A stretch of DNA of 64,000 nucleotides from JANQPX01 sp039197065 (GTDB taxonomy: Bacteria > Pseudomonadota > Alphaproteobacteria > Geminicoccales > Geminicoccaceae), in the NCBI GenBank assembly GCA_039197065.1, contig JBCCUL010000007.1, forward strand, positions 62,001 through 126,000. The letters run 5' to 3'. Position numbers and translations under genes: made by a program. The number at the start of each line of letters is the position of its first letter. The first letter of the stretch is position 1. Shown here piece by piece: positions 52,250 through 60,939 of the stretch. The notes under the pieces are model-generated. The model did not search any database and was not told the DNA's origin. It saw only the letters and a program-made list of their open reading frames with translations.

Positions 52250-53347
52250 TCAGTTTTGAAGGGCTTGGACTTGACTACATCCGTCGGCGTCACCGGCATC
52301 GCAAGCTTTCTGATAAAACACCTTAGCTTTTGCCAAGTCCTCACTCACACCTGCGCCACGCTCATGCAGTAAACCAAGGTTATAGCACCCGTTGGAATCG
52401 CCACCGTTGCAGGCAAGCAAATAGAGTTCGGCCGCCTTCGCATCATCTTGACCGACGCCCTCGCCATTTAAGTGCAAGTAGCCAAGGCTGTTACAGCCTC
52501 CGGCAAAGCCGCCATTGCAGGCCTGCTGATACAATCCTGCTGCTATGACGGCATCCTTGACTACCGCTGTGCCTTCATGGTGCAAGCCGCCAAGATTATA
52601 GCAGCCCATAGCATTGCCGCCGTCGCACGCCAGCCGATAAAACTCGGCTGCCTTTGTATCATCTTGGCCGACACCCTCGCCGCTTAGATGCAAAGAACCC
52701 AGATTGTTGCAGCTGTCGGCAAAGCCGCCATCGCAGGACCGTTGAAATAGGGCCACGGCTTCCACCGAATCCTGACTGACAATCCCACCTTTCAGGCGAA
52801 GAACGCCAAGATTGTAGCAGCCAGTAGCGTGTCCTGCATGACAAGACTCTTGGTAGAAACCGGCTGCTCGAATGAGATCTTGATCAACATCATTTCCATC
52901 AAAGTACATATCGCCGAGCCGATAACAGGCTTCGGCAACATTACCAGCGCAGCCCTGCTCGAAAGCCTCTACAGCATTTTCAATCGCGGAGCGCGCCCTG
53001 TCTGCAGGGGTTGGGCCGCCGGCTTCAGCATCGTCTTGCACGATCACGGGCTGCGCCTTGAAGATCTTAGCACTGTATTCATACGCAGTGCCAAGCTCGA
53101 TACATTCTTCGGGTTTGCCGTCACGGCAGGCCATTTCGAGGCCATTGATGTCGTAGCTCTCGATCTGACCAAGATGCTCCCTCGTGACCGTCGCCGCATC
53201 GCCTGTCTCGACGATCTCGTAACGCGTCTTTTCGCCTTTGTCGTTGGCATATTCAACCGAGTTTGTCGTATTGGTCGTCGTCTCGAAGTCACAGGCGTTC
53301 AGCAAGCCAACCAACACAATCAAAGCGGTGAGCTTCGTCATCATCAT
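52250..53347 (-). CDS. Cysteine-rich Sel1-repeat lipoprotein
   Basis: From the ATG cluster at 53347 this gives 365 residues. A lipoprotein signal (ALIVLVGLLNAC) precedes a stretch without repeats to about 140. At least six 36-residue Sel1 repeats follow, each with a Cys pair (for example AFEQGCAGNVAEACYRLGDMY), as in the Hcp proteins of Helicobacter, where such pairs form disulfides. GC content is lower than that of its neighbours. It may act as a periplasmic adaptor. The start is uncertain within a few codons. Confidence 0.85.
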   Translation of the reverse strand: MMMTKLTALIVLVGLLNACDFETTTNTTNSVEYANDKGEKTRYEIVETGDAATVTREHLGQIESYDINGLEMACRDGKPEECIELGTAYEYSAKIFKAQPVIVQDDAEAGGPTPADRARSAIENAVEAFEQGCAGNVAEACYRLGDMYFDGNDVDQDLIRAAGFYQESCHAGHATGCYNLGVLRLKGGIVSQDSVEAVALFQRSCDGGFADSCNNLGSLHLSGEGVGQDDTKAAEFYRLACDGGNAMGCYNLGGLHHEGTAVVKDAVIAAGLYQQACNGGFAGGCNSLGYLHLNGEGVGQDDAKAAELYLLACNGGDSNGCYNLGLLHERGAGVSEDLAKAKVFYQKACDAGDADGCSQVQALQN

Positions 53348-53611
53348 GGGGCGTTCCAATACGGCATTCCCTTTTTTGTTTCATTGCCAAGTGCCATGCT
53401 GTTCAGCGCACCTGATCAAAGATTTGATCAAGTGTTAACAGACTTAAAGCGTGAATTCTTCCGGTCGTGCGAGTGAAATGTCTCGACGCGTACTCTTGAG
53501 CCATGTCGACGCTTACCGCCGGTTATCCGCATATCGGCGGCCATGGATCATCTGGTCTCAGTGCGGGCGGTGATTTCGACGATAGAACCCGACGAAATCG
53601 CAGCGCCTCAG

Positions 53612-54247
53612 CTATTCACGCCAATTCAACTCGTCGCCGCTCGGACGGTAGCTGAAGCTGATCGCTTCGGTCTTGAAGATCGGCTGATCGATGCCGCCGG
53701 CCATCAAAGGCCAGCCAGCCCGGGCATAGCTGGAAAAGGGCAGCTTGCCGCAGGCGCCATCCAGGCCTGTCGACGCGATCCCGCCATCACCCTTGATGCG
53801 CTCCAGCATCGACAGCACCTGGACGGCGGGATCGACGAAAGGCTTCATCCAGGTGCTGACCAAAAGCTCGCCGCAAATCTCTTCGTCCAGGCGCATGACA
53901 TGGTAGACTGATGCATGGCCAGCGATCGACGGGCCGGGTCCCCAGGGCTGGATCTCCGGCTCGGGTGCTGGTTGCTTCGCGGAAAGCTCGGTCGGATAGG
54001 CGCTGCCATCCGCTTCGATGCGGTGGGCCTTGCCGGCATCAAGATCAAGGTAATGCCGTCTGCCATCCAAGGTGACGTCCGCCTCCGCCGTCTCTTCATC
54101 CACCACGATCCGAAGCGCCTTGCCGCTTAAAACCCCCTCGATCAAAAGCGCACTCTTGGCCTCCGAAGTCGCAAGACCAGTGGATGACGTTGCGAGAACC
54201 AGGGGGACCAAAGCGGCCAGAATCGACGTGGTGGTCGGCATGGGCAA
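53612..54247 (-). CDS. Secreted protein of unknown function
   Basis: A 211-residue protein with a signal peptide (SILAALVPLVLATSSTGLA). The body alternates beta strands (KALRIVVDEETAEADVTLDG, HASVYHVMRLDEEICGELLV) and has two Cys that could pair (EEICGEL and DGACGKL). The pattern suggests a periplasmic beta protein; I do not recognise a family with confidence. It lies 59 bases downstream of purB on the same strand and may be co-transcribed. Confidence 0.6.
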   Translation of the reverse strand: MPMPTTTSILAALVPLVLATSSTGLATSEAKSALLIEGVLSGKALRIVVDEETAEADVTLDGRRHYLDLDAGKAHRIEADGSAYPTELSAKQPAPEPEIQPWGPGPSIAGHASVYHVMRLDEEICGELLVSTWMKPFVDPAVQVLSMLERIKGDGGIASTGLDGACGKLPFSSYARAGWPLMAGGIDQPIFKTEAISFSYRPSGDELNWRE

Positions 54248-54306
54248 TCTTCCTATTCAGGCTGGAATGACGACAGTGACGCGCCAACCTACCCCAAATA
54301 GGTGAA

Positions 54307-55620
54307 TTACGCACTGAAAATTCGCGCAAAGATTGTATCTACATGACGGGTATGGTGGGTGAGATCGAACAATCGCGTCAGCTCTTCAGCATCAAGATGT
54401 GCGATCACGTCAGGTTCCGCCTGTAGAAGCGGCAGGAGCGGTCGCTTTTCCTCCCAGGCGCGCATCGCGTTGCGCTGCACGATCTCATAGGCCTGCTGGC
54501 GGGCAAGGCCTGCTTCGGTGAGCTTGAGCAGCACCTGCTGGGAGTGGACGAGACCCTGGGTCATCTCGAGATTGCTCATCATGCGCTCTTCGTCGACCAC
54601 CAGACGCTCGATGACGCCCGCAGTGCGCTGAAGCGCGAAATCGAGGGTAACGGTGGCGTCCGGCCCGATCATGCGCTCGACTGAGGAATGCGAGATGTCG
54701 CGCTCATGCCAAAGGGCGACGTTTTCGAGAGCGGGGACGACGGCGCTTCGGACGATGCGGGCGAGCCCGGTCAGGTTTTCGGTCAGGATCGGGTTGCGTT
54801 TATGGGGCATGGCGGAACTGCCCTTTTGCCCCTTGCCGAACGCTTCGCCGGCTTCCGCCACCTCGGTGCGCTGGAGATGGCGAATCTCGGTCGCCAGGCG
54901 CTCGATCGAGCTTGCGATCACACCAAGCGTGGAAAAGAACATCGCATGGCGATCGCGCGGGATCACTTGGGTCGACATCGGCTCGGGCTTGAGGCCGAGG
55001 CGCTCGGCGACGCGCGCCTCCACCGCGGGATCGATATGGGCAAAGGTGCCGACGGCGCCCGAAACCGCGCAGGTCGCGATCTCGCTGCGCGCCGCGACAA
55101 GCCGGTTTCTGTTGCGATCAAACTCGGCATAGAAGCCAGCGAGCTTGAGGCCGAAGGTGACGGGTTCCGCATGGATGCCGTGGGAACGTCCCATGCAGAT
55201 CGTGTCTTTATGCTCGTAAGCGCGGGCTTTCAGCGCGGCCAGCAGCCGGTCGAGCCCCGCGAGCAGAATGTCCGATGCCTGGGTCAGCTGCAGCGCGAAA
55301 CTGGTGTCCAGGAGGTCCGAAGAGGTCATGCCAAGATGGAGATAACGCGCCTCCTCGCCGATCACCTCCTCCACATGGGTGAGAAAGGCGATGACATCGT
55401 GGCGGGTCACCTCCTCGATGGCGTCGATCCGCGCGGGATCGATGATCTTGTCGAGACGGGCCTCCGCGTTCTCCCGAACGGCCTTTGCCGCTTCAACCGG
55501 CGCCAGTCCCTCCTCCGCCATCGCTTCGAGCACGGAGATCTCGACCTCGAGCCAGAGCTTGAAGCGGTTTTCTGGCGCCCAGATGGCGGTCATCTCGGGA
55601 CGGGAATAGCGGGGAATCAT
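54307..55620 (-). CDS. purB: Adenylosuccinate lyase
   Basis: The 437-residue enzyme contains the family signature SSAMPHKRNPILTEN (catalytic Ser), FLTHVEEVIGEEARYLHLGMTSSD (His region) and TICMGRSHGIHAEPVTFG (catalytic His). It splits adenylosuccinate and SAICAR in purine synthesis. The length fits the short bacterial type. Confidence 0.95.
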   Translation of the reverse strand: MIPRYSRPEMTAIWAPENRFKLWLEVEISVLEAMAEEGLAPVEAAKAVRENAEARLDKIIDPARIDAIEEVTRHDVIAFLTHVEEVIGEEARYLHLGMTSSDLLDTSFALQLTQASDILLAGLDRLLAALKARAYEHKDTICMGRSHGIHAEPVTFGLKLAGFYAEFDRNRNRLVAARSEIATCAVSGAVGTFAHIDPAVEARVAERLGLKPEPMSTQVIPRDRHAMFFSTLGVIASSIERLATEIRHLQRTEVAEAGEAFGKGQKGSSAMPHKRNPILTENLTGLARIVRSAVVPALENVALWHERDISHSSVERMIGPDATVTLDFALQRTAGVIERLVVDEERMMSNLEMTQGLVHSQQVLLKLTEAGLARQQAYEIVQRNAMRAWEEKRPLLPLLQAEPDVIAHLDAEELTRLFDLTHHTRHVDTIFARIFSA

Positions 55621-55860
55621 CGGCAGGGCCTCACGTGAACTATCGGAGCGCTCTTGTAACGCCCGAAAGACAGAGCCTCAAGTCGCGACGCACGAGGCGG
55701 TCGAGGCCGGGCCTCGACCCTGTATTGGACCTCGCCCCCCAAGGGGGGGATCTCGTTCTGAGCTGGCCTCTTCGTCAGCGACTGGACTTCGAAGGGCCGT
55801 CGGTGTTCAAGTTTTAAGAGGTCTGATGGTGTTCGGACGAATTTGGTTTAGGGCTAGCTG

Positions 55861-57141
55861 ATGACATCACCTGTAGATGAGGCCTTGCCGTCCCAAACCG
55901 AAGTGGTGGTCATCGGCGGGGGAATCGCCGGCGTGGCGACTGCCTATTATCTGGCGCGTGCCGGTGTGCCGGTGGTGCTTTGCGAAAAGGGGCGGATCGC
56001 TGGCGAGCAATCGTCGAGGAACTGGGGCTGGATCCGAAAACAGGGCCGTGATCCGAAGGAGATCGCGGCAAGCATTCAAGCGCTCAGGCTCTGGGGAGAG
56101 ATCGCGGAGAGGACGCCGGATATCGGCTGGAAGGTCGGCGGCGTCACCTATCTCGCCGAGACCGACAGGGACCTGAAACGCTTCGAAGACTGGCTGGAGC
56201 ACGCCAGACTCCATCAGCTCGACAGCAGGCTCTTGTCATCTGCGGAGACCGACCAGCTTCTCGGACAGAGCGAGCGCCGCTTCAAGGGCGCGATCACCAC
56301 ACCGAGCGATGCGCGCGCCGAGCCGGCCCTGGCTGTGCCGGCGATCGCCGATCTGGCAAAAGACGCGGGTGCGATCATTCTCGAAGGCACGGCGGTTCGC
56401 ACCCTTGCCATGAAAGCGGGACGGGTGAGCGGCGTCGTCACCGAACGCGGAACGATCGCCTGCGGCACGGCCGTGCTCGCGGGCGGCGTCTGGTCCTCTT
56501 TGATGATGCGCCATCTCGGCCTCCATCTGCCGCAGCTGATGGTGAAAGCCTCGGCGCAGCGCACCACCCCTGCCCCACTAATTTCCGAAAGCGCGCTCGG
56601 CATGTCGAAGGCATCCATCAGGAGGCGTCGCGATGGCGGTTACACGATCGCGCGGGCGGGCGCGTCGACCTTTCACATCACGCCCGCGGCTTTCCGCCAT
56701 TTCAAAGCCTTCCTCCCGGCGCTGAGGCGTGAGTTTCACCAGCTCAAATTCCGCTTCGGTCGCCCGTTCTTCGAGGAAATGACAACCTCCGCGCATTGGC
56801 GCGAAGATGAGATCACGCCATTCGAAGCGAACAGGGTGTTCGACCCTAAGCCGGATCACGCCCTGCTCGACGATGTGCTGAACGCAGCGAAGCGCATCTA
56901 CCCGGAACTTCGGGATGTCCGCCCTGCGGAAAGGTGGGCGGGCATGATCGATGCAACACCCGACGAACTTCCCGTGCTGGGGCCGGTCGATCGCTATCCC
57001 GGCCTTCTAATCGCCACGGGCTTTTCCGGCCATGGCTTCGGTGTCGGCCCGGCAGCAGGGCATGCGATCGCGGCTTTGATCCAGGGGCAGACGCCGCTTT
57101 TCGATCTACATGATTTCAGGCTATCGCGTCTGGTTGCTTGA
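55861..57141 (+). CDS. FAD-dependent amino acid/amine oxidase (DAO family)
   Basis: A 426-residue flavoprotein with a dinucleotide motif VVVIGGGIAGVATAYYLAR (about 15-33) and the second motif GPVDRYPGLLIATGFSGHGFGVGPAAG at the end. EKGRIAGEQSSRNWGWIRKQGRD is characteristic of D-amino-acid dehydrogenase/glycine-oxidase relatives. The substrate is a secondary or D-amino acid, not determinable here. Its stop is 3 bases from the end of the convergent sulfotransferase gene. Confidence 0.9.
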   Translation: MTSPVDEALPSQTEVVVIGGGIAGVATAYYLARAGVPVVLCEKGRIAGEQSSRNWGWIRKQGRDPKEIAASIQALRLWGEIAERTPDIGWKVGGVTYLAETDRDLKRFEDWLEHARLHQLDSRLLSSAETDQLLGQSERRFKGAITTPSDARAEPALAVPAIADLAKDAGAIILEGTAVRTLAMKAGRVSGVVTERGTIACGTAVLAGGVWSSLMMRHLGLHLPQLMVKASAQRTTPAPLISESALGMSKASIRRRRDGGYTIARAGASTFHITPAAFRHFKAFLPALRREFHQLKFRFGRPFFEEMTTSAHWREDEITPFEANRVFDPKPDHALLDDVLNAAKRIYPELRDVRPAERWAGMIDATPDELPVLGPVDRYPGLLIATGFSGHGFGVGPAAGHAIAALIQGQTPLFDLHDFRLSRLVA

Positions 57142-57144
57142 GCG

Positions 57145-57909
57145 CTACGCAGCGCCGCGTGACGCGAAAAGCTTTGAGGACGCTTTTCGAAGGCCTCGCT
57201 TGGCGAAAGCCGCCCATCGTTCTCGCTGGAGCGCCATGTGATCGAGAAGAAGAAGCGTTTCGATATCGGCTTCGACGTCCGATGCCAGCTCGAAGCCTCG
57301 GTGCTGACCGGTGGTTCCCTTTCGAAAGAAAACACCGTTTTCATCACCGCGTGTTTCGCGCAGACGACCGAGCTTGGTTTCCGCCTTTAGAGACTCCAGA
57401 TCGACATCGTCGATACCGGCATAGGCGAGAAGGCGTGCCGCTTCATTCGAGAAATCATCGACCAGCGCCTCATAACTGGTTTCGTGAGCTGGTGCGCCCG
57501 ACCAGGCCATCCGATAGAGACGCTGCTGGATCAAGAGATCGCGCCCGCCATCCGCGAAATAGAAATCCGAAAAATCGGCGTAATCTGCGCCGAATTTGTT
57601 GATCTTGTAGTGATAGGAGGAGATCAGGACGTCCTTCAGATCCCGCCAGATGAGAAAGACCTTCAGGTCTTCCTGATCGAGGAGGAGCCTGCGCTCGCGG
57701 TTTCGATACCAGTGCCCCTTACATAGGATCATATCGTCCGCACCGCGCAACTCGGACAGCAGTTTTCGTGCGCCGCTCAGATCATGCTCGTGGAAAACGT
57801 CTGCGCCCACGACCCGATAGGGGATCGATCGCTGCCTCAAGGCCTCTTCCAGGACATAGAACTGAAAGTGGGAGCCGTTTTTATGGGCGCCGGCGAAAAA
57901 GCAGATCAA
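57145..57909 (-). CDS. Sulfotransferase-like protein (first of a pair)
   Basis: The 254-residue product has the PAPS-binding loop AGAHKNGSHFQFYVLEE near the N-terminus and the 3'-phosphate region VFLIWRDLKDVLISSYHYKINKF. A C-terminal FRKGTTGQHRGFE motif is also seen in PAPS sulfotransferases (GxxGxx-K). The acceptor is unknown. It lies 34 bases downstream of a second sulfotransferase gene in the same direction. Confidence 0.85.
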   Translation of the reverse strand: MICFFAGAHKNGSHFQFYVLEEALRQRSIPYRVVGADVFHEHDLSGARKLLSELRGADDMILCKGHWYRNRERRLLLDQEDLKVFLIWRDLKDVLISSYHYKINKFGADYADFSDFYFADGGRDLLIQQRLYRMAWSGAPAHETSYEALVDDFSNEAARLLAYAGIDDVDLESLKAETKLGRLRETRGDENGVFFRKGTTGQHRGFELASDVEADIETLLLLDHMALQRERWAAFAKRGLRKASSKLFASRGAA

Positions 57910-57943
57910 GGCTTGTAACTCGTCGCGTGATCACCCATGCGCA

Positions 57944-58600
57944 TCATCGCCCCTGCCGATCGCGCGCGTGGTCGTAGAGCCTGAGATCGGCCCCGTGGAT
58001 CTGCTGAAGGCGGCTGACCAGCGCTGGATCGACCTCGTCTCGCCGCACCTTTTTCCTGGAGGCATTCTTGTGCAGCGCCCGCCTGGCCCGGACATTGCCG
58101 ACCTCGGAGAGCTTGTGCATCAGATCATCGGCCCGCTCGGTGATGGTGTAGTAGTCGAACCAGTCATCTAGAACCTCGATGGCCTCGGCTCCGTCTTCAC
58201 CGCCCGTCAATAGCTGCGTTTGCGAGTTGGGCGCTTCGCCAAGCGAGAATTCTTCGAAGGTCGCCTTTCTGACCTGCTCGAACCTCGGATGTTTCCGGTC
58301 TTTCCTGATGAAGTTGTAGAAGCTTATCAGCCGGTCGATCGGATCCCTGACGGCGGTGACGCGGAAATAGCCGTCGAAATCGCCGAGCCTTTCCCGATAG
58401 GTCGAGAGAAAATGGTGCCCGCCGATCACCGAATAAGCTTTGAGGCTGCTCAACGTCATCTCGTTGAAGGCTTTGACGTCCTCTGCATTCGCGACCTGAA
58501 ACATCTTCCGATGTCCATAGATCTTGCCGAGATAACGCCAGACGCTAGTGCCTGCGCATTTGGGCATATGAAAGAAGAAGATCTTGGAGTCCGCCGCCAT
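57944..58600 (-). CDS. Sulfotransferase family 2 protein (second of a pair)
   Basis: A 218-residue product beginning FFFHMPKCAGTSVWRYLG, the 5'-phosphosulfate-binding loop of the carbohydrate-type Sulfotransfer_2 family, with VTAVRDPIDRLISFYNFI as the 3'-phosphate site. It may sulfate a surface polysaccharide or nodulation-type glycolipid; no acceptor gene adjoins. It is shorter than usual for family 2, and its C-terminus (about 160 onward) is basic. Confidence 0.85.
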   Translation of the reverse strand: MAADSKIFFFHMPKCAGTSVWRYLGKIYGHRKMFQVANAEDVKAFNEMTLSSLKAYSVIGGHHFLSTYRERLGDFDGYFRVTAVRDPIDRLISFYNFIRKDRKHPRFEQVRKATFEEFSLGEAPNSQTQLLTGGEDGAEAIEVLDDWFDYYTITERADDLMHKLSEVGNVRARRALHKNASRKKVRRDEVDPALVSRLQQIHGADLRLYDHARDRQGR

Positions 58601-58681
58601 AGCTTCCTCTAAAGTTTGACCCGCCGTCGGCGCTGATGTCCTTATGGCATGCCCATGTCTCAGGCGACCCGGTTCATGCCG

Positions 58682-59272
58682 TCAGGCGCGGACACCGGAT
58701 AGGCTCTCTTGAAAGCTCACCACCGTCTCGAAGTCCGGGCGCGGGCGCTCGTTGGGCGCCTCGGTTGGCGTGCCGATATAAACGAAACCGATGATGTGCT
58801 GATCGACCGGAACGTCGAGAGCCGCTTTGATGCGCTCGTCATAGGCTGGCCATTCGGTCAGCCATTGGGCGCCGAAGCCAAGCAGGGTCGCGGCGTTCAG
58901 GAGGTTCTGGCAGACCGCGCCGCAGGATAGAAGCTGCTCGATTTCCGGGATCTTATGTTCCCGGTGGAGGCGGCTGCTGACCACGATCAAAACCGGAGCA
59001 CGGCTCGGTCGCGCCCGCTCGAATGCGATCTGATCGTCACGGGCTTCTGAATGATCGCTCACATAGGCTTTCGCCAGAACATCCCCCAGCATCACCTGCG
59101 CCGTCTTGTTCAAGACCTGCAGCCGCCAGGGTCCCAGCTTGCCATGGTCCGGGACACGCACACCTGCTTGAAGGATCTGGGTCAGCGCCTGATAATCGGG
59201 TCCGGGCTCATCAAGGTTTTTGGCGACCACCGAACGACGCCGGATCAGAGGTTCCAAACGATCGACGGTCAA
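58682..59272 (-). CDS. Nitroreductase family flavoprotein (RutE/YdjA-like)
   Basis: The start is TTG 59272, supported by CAGGAG. The 196-residue FMN protein has LIRRRSVVAKNLDEPGPDYQ, VRVPDHGKLGPWRLQVL, AVCQNLLNAATLLGFGAQWLT and GFVYIGTPTEAP. This resembles the minimal-length YdjA type. It reduces nitro or quinone-like substrates with NAD(P)H. It is leftward and separated from the sulfotransferase pair by about 80 bases. Confidence 0.88.
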   Translation of the reverse strand: MTVDRLEPLIRRRSVVAKNLDEPGPDYQALTQILQAGVRVPDHGKLGPWRLQVLNKTAQVMLGDVLAKAYVSDHSEARDDQIAFERARPSRAPVLIVVSSRLHREHKIPEIEQLLSCGAVCQNLLNAATLLGFGAQWLTEWPAYDERIKAALDVPVDQHIIGFVYIGTPTEAPNERPRPDFETVVSFQESLSGVRA

Positions 59273-59628
59273 ATCTTGATCTCCTGAATGGAAATTGCGG
59301 TAACGACGACGTTTTCACGCGGCCGATCTGCTATCGGCGCGGACCATACATCCGTTACACGAAGTCATCCAGGGGCTTTGGGCGTGAGGTCGTCAACCTG
59401 CTTGCATTTGGCGATTAGGCATGATCGACGCCCGAGAACGTCATTGAGGAACGAACAACAGGGCTATCTATTGATGCGGTGACCTTATGTGCACCGGTTA
59501 AATTCTAAACGACGGTCGCGACTAGCGGTCCGCATCTGACAGACAAGACAGGCCGCGCAAGCATTTGGAGACATACGCTCGCACAAGCATTGTCATGTAG
59601 CCACCCATACTTTGATGGCGCGCTGCTT
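59273..59628. other. Intergenic region of about 356 bases
   Basis: Between the two leftward genes for the nitroreductase and a small secreted protein. I see no gene, RNA or repeat. It presumably holds the promoter of the nitroreductase and the end of the small gene's message. Confidence 0.4.
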
Positions 59629-59955
59629 TCAGGCCGTGGGGTCGTGGTTGACGAACGGCATGGTTTCCCAGCGCTTACCGGCGGCGACGATGCAGCTCTT
59701 GCCCGTCGGCGTGGTGCTGACGACGGTCCAGGTATGCTTGCTCTCGGATGTGTAGATCTGGAGCAGATTGCCATTGGACTGCAGGCCGAAGGCGATCGGT
59801 GCTTCCTCATATTTCTTGGAAAGCTGCTTCGCGATCTCGATCGCATCGTGGCAGGGGATGCGCATGCCTGTGGCGGCCGACTGAGCTGCAACCGATGTTG
59901 CCGCCAGGCACGACGCCAGGGTCAAGCCGGAGATGAAGAGGGCCGCACGACGCAT
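59629..59955 (-). CDS. Small secreted protein of unknown function
   Basis: A 108-residue protein with a signal peptide (LFISGLTLASCLAATSVAAQ). AAGG-type site AAGGAG precedes the ATG. The mature part has two Cys (IPCHDA and KSCIVAA) and reads IAKQLSKKYEEAPIAFGLQ then TTPTGKSCIVAAGKRWE. Proteins of this shape are common as hypothetical proteins in alphaproteobacteria; function unknown. Confidence 0.7.
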   Translation of the reverse strand: MRRAALFISGLTLASCLAATSVAAQSAATGMRIPCHDAIEIAKQLSKKYEEAPIAFGLQSNGNLLQIYTSESKHTWTVVSTTPTGKSCIVAAGKRWETMPFVNHDPTA

Positions 59956-60246
59956 AGGAAATCTCCTTCTTGAAAGCGGCGCCAGTGAAGAAACCTTTTG
60001 TCCACGCGACCATTAAGCCATGACGCTAGTTACTACGGAGTTAACAAAACCAATTTTCTGGCCGGATGCCTGAAAGTTTCCTTTGGAATTACTGCCGTCG
60101 TCTTTGGCGCTTTGCGCATTCGAGCGGGATGCCTACATTATCCTTGGGCGCAGCGACGGACTTTGGACAGGAAGCTGGAGCTGCCTGGCGCTGCGACGAA
60201 GCCCTCGAACCTGTCGATCATCTTGCTGCCATTAAGGGGCGCTGAC

Positions 60247-60939
60247 TTGAAACGCGATCTGCTCGACCGACTGCTCCTCGCCCGTCAACAAAAACAGCCG
60301 GCGGCCCATCTTCGCTGGCTCGCGCAAGCGCGGGAGATGCTGGTGGTCGGCGATGAGGTCGATGAACTGGCTTCGAACGAGGCGGAGACCGTCCGAAAGG
60401 CGCTTCGCCTCGATCGCGGGCTGAGCGTCGAGACGGATGACGGCGTGCTGTTCGTCCAGCCGTTCAACCCGCCGCTTCGGCTCATCGTGGTCGGCGCCGT
60501 GCATATCGCTCAGGCTTTGGTGCCGATGGCCTCTTTGGCCGGCTACGAGGTCATCGTCGTCGATCCGAGACGTGCCTTTGCAAGCGACCGACGCTTTCCG
60601 GACGTGGCTGTCAGTCAGGATTGGCCGGATGAGGCGCTGGAGGCGCTTATGATTGATGCTCGAACCGCCGTGGTCACGCTTACCCACGATCCCAAACTGG
60701 ATGATCCCGCCCTCGACGTGGCGCTGAAGTCCCCGGCTTTCTATATCGCCTCCCTTGGCAGCAGGCGAACCCATGCAGCCAGGCGGGAGCGCCTCGGCGT
60801 GCTCGGCCACGGCGAAGAGACGCTGGATCGCATCCATGGGCCGGCGGGTCTCTCGCTCGGCGCCGTCAGCCCGGCGGAAATCGCCGTCTCCGTGATGGCG
60901 GAGATGACCCAGGTGCTGCGCGCCAAGGACGCCGCATGA
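60247..60939 (+). CDS. XdhC/CoxI family molybdenum cofactor insertion protein
   Basis: From TTG 60247 this gives 230 residues. The frame is open 83 codons further left without family likeness. An N-terminal XdhC_CoxI domain (LLARQQKQPAAHLRWLAQAR) precedes a Rossmann domain with IVVGAVHIAQALVPMASLAGYEVIVVDPR and YIASLGSRRTHAARRERL. XdhC binds the molybdenum cofactor and promotes its sulfuration before insertion into the hydroxylase. It overlaps the MoeA-like/MocA fusion gene by ATGA. No hydroxylase is adjacent; the one at 8-12 kb is the obvious client in the window. Confidence 0.85.
   Translation: MKRDLLDRLLLARQQKQPAAHLRWLAQAREMLVVGDEVDELASNEAETVRKALRLDRGLSVETDDGVLFVQPFNPPLRLIVVGAVHIAQALVPMASLAGYEVIVVDPRRAFASDRRFPDVAVSQDWPDEALEALMIDARTAVVTLTHDPKLDDPALDVALKSPAFYIASLGSRRTHAARRERLGVLGHGEETLDRIHGPAGLSLGAVSPAEIAVSVMAEMTQVLRAKDAA

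Noticed and set aside
55735..55755. C-run and G-run palindrome upstream of the amine oxidase
   Set aside because: The arms nearly touch, leaving no loop; most likely chance in GC-rich DNA.
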